Shown here in pieces: positions 1-5,541 of a stretch of DNA of 7,216 nt; the first letter of the stretch is position 1, and every line of letters starts with the position of its first letter. The notes under the pieces are model-generated. The model had not been told where the DNA came from. It saw nothing but the letters and a program-made list of their open reading frames with translations, and did not search any database. A program made the translations under genes and the position numbers. The DNA is from Acidimicrobiia bacterium (GTDB lineage: Bacteria; Actinomycetota; Acidimicrobiia; Spongiisociales; SHLN01). The stretch covers positions 1 through 7,216 of the forward strand of contig JAUXJL010000098.1 of the NCBI GenBank assembly GCA_030624805.1. The letters run 5' to 3'.

Positions 1-1107
1 AGCGAGGAGTCACCGGGGGTCTCTGGTCTCGGAATCATCGGTGAGCGGTTTCAACGACTGCGGGGAAACCGCCGCATGCCACACCTGGGATGGAACCGCG
101 TCGATGTCCGACACACGGGGGGGCTGCTGGCCTCAGGAGACGCCGCCTTCTCCAACACTTACTGCTTAATGCGACTACCGGAAGGATGGTTGGGTTCCTG
201 GACCAACTACGGCGTCCGGTTTGTGTCCGGCGCTCAGCGTGGCCGCTTGCTTGCGACCCAATTCCACCCAGAACTTTCGAGCCGATTTGGCCTCGATCTC
301 TTGAGACGATGGGTTGCCGCGCTTCCGGCCCCGCGGATCGACCCGCGGCCCGGCCGCCACTCACACCGAATAATTCCCTGTCTTGACGTGCGGGCAGGCC
401 GGGTCGTCAAGGGCGTCCAGTTCACCGAGCTTCGTGATATGGGCGACCCGGCGGAACGGGCCGGTCTCTACGAGGAACAGGGCGCAGATGAAATAGTCGT
501 CCTCGACATCGCGGCCTCGCCCGACGAGGCCAAGACCCGCCTGGATACCGTTCGCCGGGTGCGGGAGCGGATTCACATCCCGCTTACCGTCGGGGGCGGG
601 GTACGGAGCGTCGAGGATGCCGAGCGCCTGCTCAAAGCAGGTGCCGACCGGGTGAGTGTGAACACCGCGGCCGTATCGCGTCCCGGCCTCATCGACGAAT
701 TGGCCGGTCGGTTCGGAAGTCAGTGCATCGTGCTTGCCATCGATGCCCGCAGATCGGGTGGTGAGTGGGAAGTGCTGGTGGTTGGGGGGAGCGAGCCCAC
801 CGGCCGCTCGGCGATTGACTGGGCGAAGGAAGCCGCCGCCCGCGGCGCGGGAGAGATTCTGCTCACCAGCTGGGACCGTGACGGAACCGGCCAGGGGTAC
901 GACCTCAGCCTGCTGGCCGCGATCACCGAGGCGGTTCCAGTGCCGGTCATTGCTTCCGGCGGCGTGGGTGCCGTGGCCGACATGGCAGAGGCGATCGGGG
1001 TGGGCGCCGATGCGGTCCTGGCAGCCACGCTGTTCCACGAGAATCTGCAGACCATCGCCGAGGCCAAGCGGGAGCTGGCCGGGCTGGGCCTGGCGGTGCG
1101 GCAATGA
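1..1107 (+). CDS. hisHF: Imidazole glycerol phosphate synthase, HisH-HisF fusion (5' end cut by window edge)
   Basis: Bifunctional IGP synthase: the HisH glutaminase part releases ammonia from glutamine and the HisF cyclase part turns PRFAR plus ammonia into IGP and AICAR (histidine pathway step 5, cytoplasm). The reading frame is open from base 1, before the first in-frame ATG at 76, so the gene begins outside the window with the nucleophilic cysteine of HisH. Visible HisH signs are PHLGWN (79-96) and QFHPE (259-273), whose His (265-267) and Glu (271-273) complete the triad. A linker of roughly a dozen residues rich in Pro, Arg and Gly leads into HisF at RIIPCLDV (from 367). HisF has its catalytic aspartates at 385-387 and 742-744, 119 residues apart as in Thermotoga HisF (Asp11/Asp130), plus VGGGVRS, SWDRDGT and ASGGVG. 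No ATG, GTG or TTG in this frame lies near the HisF boundary, so HisF is not separately started. The TGA overlaps the next ATG (ATGA). The usual HSY motif of HisH is NTY here. Confidence 0.93.
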   Translation, partial: SEESPGVSGLGIIGERFQRLRGNRRMPHLGWNRVDVRHTGGLLASGDAAFSNTYCLMRLPEGWLGSWTNYGVRFVSGAQRGRLLATQFHPELSSRFGLDLLRRWVAALPAPRIDPRPGRHSHRIIPCLDVRAGRVVKGVQFTELRDMGDPAERAGLYEEQGADEIVVLDIAASPDEAKTRLDTVRRVRERIHIPLTVGGGVRSVEDAERLLKAGADRVSVNTAAVSRPGLIDELAGRFGSQCIVLAIDARRSGGEWEVLVVGGSEPTGRSAIDWAKEAAARGAGEILLTSWDRDGTGQGYDLSLLAAITEAVPVPVIASGGVGAVADMAEAIGVGADAVLAATLFHENLQTIAEAKRELAGLGLAVRQ

Positions 1108-2369
1108 TTATTCCCAGCATTGACATCAGCCAGGGCCGGGCCGTTCAGCTTCGCCGGGGTCGTGAGCTTGTTCTCGAGGGCGGTGACCCGCTCGAGCGCC
1201 TGGCTGAATTCTCCATAGCCGGCGAAGTGGCCGTCGTCGATCTCGACGCAGCCAGGGGTACCGGCGAGAACACCGAGCTCATTCGCGCCATGGTCCGCCG
1301 GGGCCGCTGTCGCGTCGGCGGCGGCATCCGGACCGTCGAATCGGCTCTGGATTGGCTCGACGCTGGTGCTGAGCGCGTCATTGTCGGCACCGCCGCTTCG
1401 GTGGAGTTCTGCCAACAGATCCCGAAGGAAAGGCTGATCGCGGCGGTAGATGCGGAATATGGCGAAGTGGTGGTCGAGGGCTGGGAGACTCGGTCGGGTG
1501 TCGGCGTGCTCGACCAGATACGTGAGCTTGCTCCGTTCGTGGGCGGCTTCCTCTTCACTCAAGTTGAGCACGAGGGAGCAATGGCGGGGTTCGACCTTCA
1601 GATGGTGGCTCGGGCGGTGGAGTCGGCTGGGGACGCCAGGGTCACGGCCGCGGGTGGTATCACGACGTCATCCGACGTTGCCGCGCTCCACGAAATAGAC
1701 GCCGACGCCCAGGTCGGCATGGCCCTCTACTCGGGCTACATGTCGATGGGCGATGCGATCGGGGCACCCCTGGCCCAGCCGCTCAACGGCGAGCTGTGGC
1801 CAACTGTGGTGGTCGACGAGCTCGGCGCTGTGCTCGGTTTGGTGTGGAGCACCCGCCAATCGCTGGCAGCAGCCGTGCAGGAGCGGCGCGGCATCTACTG
1901 GTCCCGATCGCGCAATGAGCTCTGGGTGAAGGGTTCTACATCTGGAAATACTCAGGATCTGCTGGCGGTCGACCTCGACTGTGATGGTGATGCCTTGCGG
2001 TTCACCGTCCATCAGCACGGGGCCGGTTTCTGTCACAGCGGGTCACGCTCTTGTTGGGATTCGGGCTTCTCGTTCGGCTCCCTCGAACGGATCATCACGA
2101 ACCGCCTTGAACGACCGGAGCCGGGCTCGGGTACGAGCAAGCTGGTGGGCGACCCAGAGCTGCTGAACGCCAAACTGCTCGAGGAGGCGGGGGAACTGGC
2201 GGCGGCGGCCGATGCAGACGAAGCGATTCACGAGACTGCCGATCTCCTCTACTTCGCGTTGGTCCGGCTCCGGGCAGCCGGAGGCAACCTCGCAGATGTC
2301 CAGGCGGAGCTCCATCGACGCAACGGCCGAGTCAGGCGGCGTCCGATGCGTGCAAAGGCGATCTCGTGA
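1104..2369 (+). CDS. hisAIE: Trifunctional histidine biosynthesis protein HisA-HisI-HisE
   Basis: One chain of 421 residues with three enzymes of consecutive steps: PR-ATP pyrophosphatase (HisE), PR-AMP cyclohydrolase (HisI) and ProFAR isomerase (HisA), in reverse pathway order from the N-terminus. HisA spans about 1-227, a TIM barrel with catalytic Asp7 and Asp116, VGGGIRT (71-77), VGTAA and AAGGI (182-186). HisI spans about 228-325, with YWSRSRNELWVKG, metal-site Asp292/294/296 in DLDCDGDAL, and zinc-ligand candidates Cys293, Cys310 and Cys317. HisE spans about 326-410, with LLEEAGELA (358-366) and ETADLLY (377-383). Each part is near full family length with almost no linker. HisA is diverged: the usual T-D-x-x-x-D-G motif reads TQVEHEG (152-158), and Gln15 stands where PriA has its substrate-binding Arg19. 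HisE has Phe384 where LLYH is usual. The ATG overlaps the hisF stop, with no strong Shine-Dalgarno, suggesting translational coupling. HisIE fusions are common in bacteria; the added HisA is the unusual part. Confidence 0.93.
   Translation: MIIPSIDISQGRAVQLRRGRELVLEGGDPLERLAEFSIAGEVAVVDLDAARGTGENTELIRAMVRRGRCRVGGGIRTVESALDWLDAGAERVIVGTAASVEFCQQIPKERLIAAVDAEYGEVVVEGWETRSGVGVLDQIRELAPFVGGFLFTQVEHEGAMAGFDLQMVARAVESAGDARVTAAGGITTSSDVAALHEIDADAQVGMALYSGYMSMGDAIGAPLAQPLNGELWPTVVVDELGAVLGLVWSTRQSLAAAVQERRGIYWSRSRNELWVKGSTSGNTQDLLAVDLDCDGDALRFTVHQHGAGFCHSGSRSCWDSGFSFGSLERIITNRLERPEPGSGTSKLVGDPELLNAKLLEEAGELAAAADADEAIHETADLLYFALVRLRAAGGNLADVQAELHRRNGRVRRRPMRAKAIS
2354..2358 (+). promoter_or_regulatory. 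Ribosome binding site of hisD
   Basis: AAAGG lies 7 bases before the GTG at 2366, inside the end of hisAIE. It supports the GTG start, which overlaps the upstream TGA by four bases (GTGA), so hisD is probably translated partly by its own site and partly by coupling. Confidence 0.5.
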
Positions 2370-3628
2370 CCGGCTATCTCCCAACCCGTTCTCTTGACGA
2401 TGTAACTCGCGTCCGGCGTGCCGGCATCCCCCCCGACGCCATCACGACTGCACGTTCCATCATCGACCGGGTCGAGCGCGATGGCGTAGCAGCCCTCGAG
2501 GAGCTAACGGTTGAGTTCAAGGAGCGGCCAGGCGGGATGGGGCTGTTTCTGACTGACGACGACCTGGCCTCCGCTCTCAACTCCATTCCGACGACGGATC
2601 GGGCGCTCCTCGAGCGAGGAGCCGACCGGATCGCCGGGTTTGCCGCCGCGCAGCTCAGCGCGCTAATGCCGCTCGAGGGGGTACCTGTGCCCGGTGGCGC
2701 GGCCGGGCACACGTTTGCTCCCGTCGAACGGGCAGGGTGCTATGCCCCGGGTGGGCGCTTCCCGCTTCCTTCGTCCGTGCTCATGACTGCGATCACCGCT
2801 CGGACGGCAGGGGTGGATGAAGTATGGGGTGCATCGCCTCGACCGACTCCGGTCACGCTGGCGGCGGCAGCGGTGGCCGGGGCCAACGGGCTCCTGGTTG
2901 CGGGCGGAGCCCATGCCATCGCTGCTCTTGCTCTCGGGGCGGGACCGCTTCCCGCCTGTGACGTGATAGCCGGGCCCGGCAACCGATTTGTGACGGCCGC
3001 CAAGCAGCTCATGTACGGCCGGGTAGGCATCGACATGTTGGCGGGACCGTCGGAATTGGTTGTCCTGGCCGACTCCTCGGCCGATGACGCCGTCGTGGCT
3101 GCCGATCTCATCGCCCAGGCCGAGCACGATCCCGACGCGCTTCCCATATTGGTGACGACCGACCCGAGCTTGCCAGCGCGGGTCGATAAGGAGATCGAGG
3201 GCCAGCTGGCCAACCTTCCGACAGCCGCCATCGCGTCTGCTGCGCTTCGCAACGGGGGCGCGGTAGTTGTGCGCGACGTCGATGAAGCCATCGCGGCATG
3301 TGATGCGATCGCACCCGAACACCTCCAATTGTCTGTGAGTAATCCGGACGGAATGCGCGGACGATTGTCCAACTATGGCGCCCTATTCGCCGGTGCGAAT
3401 TCTGCAGAGGTCTTCGGCGACTACGGTGTTGGCCCCAATCACGTGCTTCCCACCGGCGGGACCGCCCGCTTCAGCGGCGGTTTGTCGGTCTTGACGTTTC
3501 TGAGAATGCGAACGTGGCTGCGGGTCGACCCACCGACGACCCTCATTGAAGACACGGCCCGCTTGGCCCGCCTGGAGGGTCTGGAGGGCCACGCCCGAGC
3601 GGCTGAGGCCAGATCCAGGCAGCTCTGA
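2366..3628 (+). CDS. hisD: Histidinol dehydrogenase
   Basis: Zinc-dependent, NAD-linked enzyme that oxidises L-histidinol to L-histidine in two steps, the end of the pathway; cytoplasmic. The 420-residue product is close to the usual family length of about 430. Family signatures occur in order: CYAPGGRFPLPSSVLM (125-140), GGAHAIAALA (180-189), AGPGN (202-206), GIDMLAGPSE (221-230), AQAEHD (250-255), APEHLQL (316-322) and GDYGVGPNHVLPTGG (351-365). By alignment to the E. coli enzyme, zinc and catalytic residues are all present: Gln251, His254, Glu318, His319, Asp352, His359 and His409 (E. coli 259, 262, 326, 327, 360, 367, 419). Translation starts at a GTG that overlaps the hisAIE stop, with AAAGG upstream. 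This is the last gene of the operon within the window; a convergent gene follows 80 bases on. Nothing suggests inactivation. Confidence 0.96.
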   Translation: MTGYLPTRSLDDVTRVRRAGIPPDAITTARSIIDRVERDGVAALEELTVEFKERPGGMGLFLTDDDLASALNSIPTTDRALLERGADRIAGFAAAQLSALMPLEGVPVPGGAAGHTFAPVERAGCYAPGGRFPLPSSVLMTAITARTAGVDEVWGASPRPTPVTLAAAAVAGANGLLVAGGAHAIAALALGAGPLPACDVIAGPGNRFVTAAKQLMYGRVGIDMLAGPSELVVLADSSADDAVVAADLIAQAEHDPDALPILVTTDPSLPARVDKEIEGQLANLPTAAIASAALRNGGAVVVRDVDEAIAACDAIAPEHLQLSVSNPDGMRGRLSNYGALFAGANSAEVFGDYGVGPNHVLPTGGTARFSGGLSVLTFLRMRTWLRVDPPTTLIEDTARLARLEGLEGHARAAEARSRQL

Positions 3629-3660
3629 TGTCTCGTCCAGATTTGAGGCCAGGGGTTAAC

Positions 3661-3680
3661 GCCGATCGAGCCGAATCGGC
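3661..3680. terminator. Weak hairpin in the convergent gap after hisD
   Basis: GCCGAT and ATCGGC form a 6-base-pair stem around an 8-base loop, between the ends of hisD (3628) and the convergent HNH gene (3709). There is no following run of T on either strand, so it is a poor match to an intrinsic terminator. Its position between converging genes is the main argument that it ends one or both transcripts. An alternative fold (GCCGA-A-TCGGC, 3670-3680) uses some of the same bases. Confidence 0.25.
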
Positions 3681-3708
3681 CTATGTGTTGAGGTGGAGGG
3701 TGCCGACG

Positions 3709-4839
3709 TCAGCCGGGGCGAGCTAGAGGTACTGGTTGGGGCGGGTCTTGATGCGGGATGATGCGGCGCGCCTGGGGAGGACTGTCGGGATCGATGCGGC
3801 CTCCTCGGCCGTGAACGGCGACTTGATGGTGCCACCAGCAGAGCGTGGTGAGGATCTCGATGTCGTGTGTGCCTCCCTGACTGCGGGGGATGATGTGGTG
3901 GACCTCCAGCCGATAGCGGCCGGTGCATCCATCCATGGTGCAGCCTCCATCCCGGTTGAGGACAAAACGACGGATCTTGGGAGGGACCACTCGAGTCGTC
4001 GGGCCCACCGCCAGCGGTCGACCGGAGCCGGGGTCGACGACGATCTCCACTGAGCCCTCACACAGGATGCGATCGAGGGTGTCAGGTCCGATGCGGGGTC
4101 CAGCCGCGAGAGCTACGCCTGTTTCGCAGTCGGTCTGTGCCGCCTCGGCGGCGTCGACCATGACTGTCACGATCGGGCCGGCATTTGTCCCGGGCCTGGA
4201 TGCTCCCTCCAGCCAATCCTGGGCGATGGCAACCAGAGCGTCGGCCCGACGCTGTTCCCGGGTCCATTTGCCTGCCTCACGGGGGAATTGGTCGGCTCGG
4301 TCGTCGAGGGCCCGGTTCACGATCTGCCATTCATAGCCGCCGAGCTGAGCGTGAATGAAACCCGCCGCCTCGTCGAGCGAAGGCCATGACCGCACGTGAC
4401 GCTCCTCGTGAGCCTGGCGCTCGTCACGCCGTCGAATGCGCTTCGTCAACGATCGCAGCTTGTGAATACCGGGAATGTCTCGCTCGGCGGCGGTTGCCAT
4501 GGTCTTTTCGTCGGCGCCCTCCCCATAAAGGCGCGACAGGGCTGCGGCCCGGTCGAACGACCATTCGCCACTCTCGAGGTTGGTCATGCGGCTGGATTCC
4601 TCTGGTGTTCGGTTGGCGGTCTCGATGAGTGCACGGGCGGTGTCGGTGGACACGTCGAGCTCGGCGCCTAGTTCGTTGGGGGAGGGCGACGATTGCCTCC
4701 AATAGCGGCTGAGTAGTTCGCGTAGGAGCCGCACCTGCCGGGCACGGTGGCGGCTGATCTTCTGTTCCTCCCGGCGAATCTCGCTGATCAGCTCGGGGGA
4801 CGGCGTCACGACCAGCTCTCGATCTTCTATGTCGAACAT
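3709..4839 (-). CDS. DUF222/13E12-type HNH endonuclease-like protein, SOS-controlled
   Basis: Product of 376 residues with the layout of actinobacterial DUF222 (13E12 repeat) proteins: a charged helical N-terminal region with a helix-turn-helix-like segment (about 55-77), then a C-terminal HNH domain (about 288-345). The HNH part has zinc-knuckle candidates Cys300 and Cys305, the HH pair His314/His315, and CWWHH (Cys334, His337, His338). The middle Asn of HNH is Ile329, so nuclease activity is uncertain. The biological role of this family is not established; several M. tuberculosis members belong to the LexA regulon. The start was placed at the ATG 4839-4837, not at the upstream in-frame ATG (4965), because the extra 42 codons would run through a good promoter and because the LexA box sits on this ATG. 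It is convergent with hisD and has its own promoter, so it is probably a single-gene unit, functionally unrelated to histidine synthesis. Confidence 0.88.
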   Translation of the reverse strand: MFDIEDRELVVTPSPELISEIRREEQKISRHRARQVRLLRELLSRYWRQSSPSPNELGAELDVSTDTARALIETANRTPEESSRMTNLESGEWSFDRAAALSRLYGEGADEKTMATAAERDIPGIHKLRSLTKRIRRRDERQAHEERHVRSWPSLDEAAGFIHAQLGGYEWQIVNRALDDRADQFPREAGKWTREQRRADALVAIAQDWLEGASRPGTNAGPIVTVMVDAAEAAQTDCETGVALAAGPRIGPDTLDRILCEGSVEIVVDPGSGRPLAVGPTTRVVPPKIRRFVLNRDGGCTMDGCTGRYRLEVHHIIPRSQGGTHDIEILTTLCWWHHQVAVHGRGGRIDPDSPPQARRIIPHQDPPQPVPLARPG

Positions 4840-4847
4840 ACGTTCGA
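4832..4847. promoter_or_regulatory. LexA-binding site (SOS box)
   Basis: TCGAACATACGTTCGA is a perfect pair of 6-base inverted half-sites with a 4-base spacer, matching the mycobacterial/Gram-positive LexA consensus TCGAAC-N4-GTTCGA. Read on the - strand it contains the start codon of the HNH gene, and it shares its last base with the predicted -10 element. LexA bound here would cover the transcription and translation start, so the gene should be switched on by DNA damage. The box itself is seen directly; binding is inferred. Confidence 0.85.
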
Positions 4848-4875
4848 TTGTATCATCCACCGAGGACACAGTCCA
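4847..4875 (-). promoter_or_regulatory. Promoter of the HNH gene
   Basis: On the - strand TGGACT (4875-4870; 4 of 6 to TTGACA) is followed by a 17-base spacer and TACAAT (4852-4847; 5 of 6 to TATAAT). TG stands one base before the -10, giving an extended -10 of TGATACAAT. Transcription should begin about 6 to 8 bases after the -10, near 4841-4839, on or next to the ATG at 4839. The mRNA would then be leaderless or nearly so, which agrees with the lack of a Shine-Dalgarno. Confidence 0.6.
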
Positions 4876-4983
4876 GAGGTGCCTGGCGCAGTGAAAGATG
4901 TTGGCCCGGATGGGTGCAGCGGCCCGTGGGATCAAACTCCTGTTGGCTGGCTCGCTAAACCACATCGATCTCTTCTTGGGGGG

Positions 4984-5511
4984 TTACTGGTCGAGGATGG
5001 TCAGGCCGCTGCGCAACACCTGGACGTGGCTGAACCAGCTCGTATTCGGCGCCCGCACTTCGATGCCCACCGCCGACCGTCCCGGCACCGGGATCAGGCG
5101 ATGCCAGAGGTGCAAGTCCTCCAGGTTTCCAACAGACCGGACAGTGCCGTCCGCACCGACAGTGAGGCTGTCGAGCGAGGCATCCTGGCCGTCACCCAGG
5201 AGAGTCCAGAACGCCCTCACGGCGTCCTCAACACTGGCCGGCCACACCTCCCCAGCCCCTTCGACCAAGCCGCGCATGTCTACAAAACCCACTGAGCCGA
5301 GAATGTGCTGGGGATCGAGCGGATGCTCGAATGTAATAAACGTGTCCCCCACTTCAACCCGCCAATCGGCGGGATAGTCGATGCAGAACTGCGGTGCGCA
5401 AGCGGTGCTGTGGGCCTCGACGCTGGGGGCGGCGGGTCCAGTGTCAGCCGAGGAGCACGACGTCACCAGCAACACACCGGCGGTGAGCTTCGCCAGGAGG
5501 GTTGGTCGCAT
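4984..5511 (-). CDS. Small secreted lipoprotein of unknown function
   Basis: A 175-residue product with a lipoprotein signal: a basic start (Arg2, Lys8), a short hydrophobic stretch (9-16) and a lipobox V-T-S-C with the lipidated Cys19. The mature part of about 157 residues should be tethered to the outer face of the membrane. After a Ser/Ala/Pro-rich stalk (20-37) comes a domain with two close cysteines (38 and 43, possible disulfide) and the segment CIDYPADWRVEVGD. A short run of this kind before beta strands is seen in many actinobacterial lipoproteins of PsbP-like fold; this is a resemblance by eye only. The start ATG has AAGG 8 bases upstream. The gene begins 30 bases after the MFS exporter stop on the same strand, so co-transcription is likely and a role at the membrane near the exporter is possible. 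Function not recognised. Confidence 0.82.
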   Translation of the reverse strand: MRPTLLAKLTAGVLLVTSCSSADTGPAAPSVEAHSTACAPQFCIDYPADWRVEVGDTFITFEHPLDPQHILGSVGFVDMRGLVEGAGEVWPASVEDAVRAFWTLLGDGQDASLDSLTVGADGTVRSVGNLEDLHLWHRLIPVPGRSAVGIEVRAPNTSWFSHVQVLRSGLTILDQ

Positions 5512-5519
5512 GCCGGGAA

Positions 5520-5523
5520 CCTT
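5520..5523 (-). promoter_or_regulatory. Ribosome binding site of the lipoprotein gene
   Basis: AAGG on the - strand lies 8 bases before the ATG at 5511, inside the 30-base gap after the exporter gene. It supports the chosen start and independent translation from a shared message. Confidence 0.5.
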
Positions 5524-5541
5524 ATCGATGGGTGGGCGGTT

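Noticed and set aside
361..1571. Long - strand frames opposite hisF and hisA (247 and 283 codons)
   Set aside because: Shadows of the real + strand genes, produced by high third-position G/C; their products show no family motifs, unlike the complete HisF and HisA signatures on the other strand.
2605..2622. 18-base inverted repeat GCTCCTCG-AG-CGAGGAGC
   Set aside because: Lies inside hisD where it encodes ordinary helix residues (ALLERGA); no T run and no regulatory position. Likely chance in GC-rich DNA.
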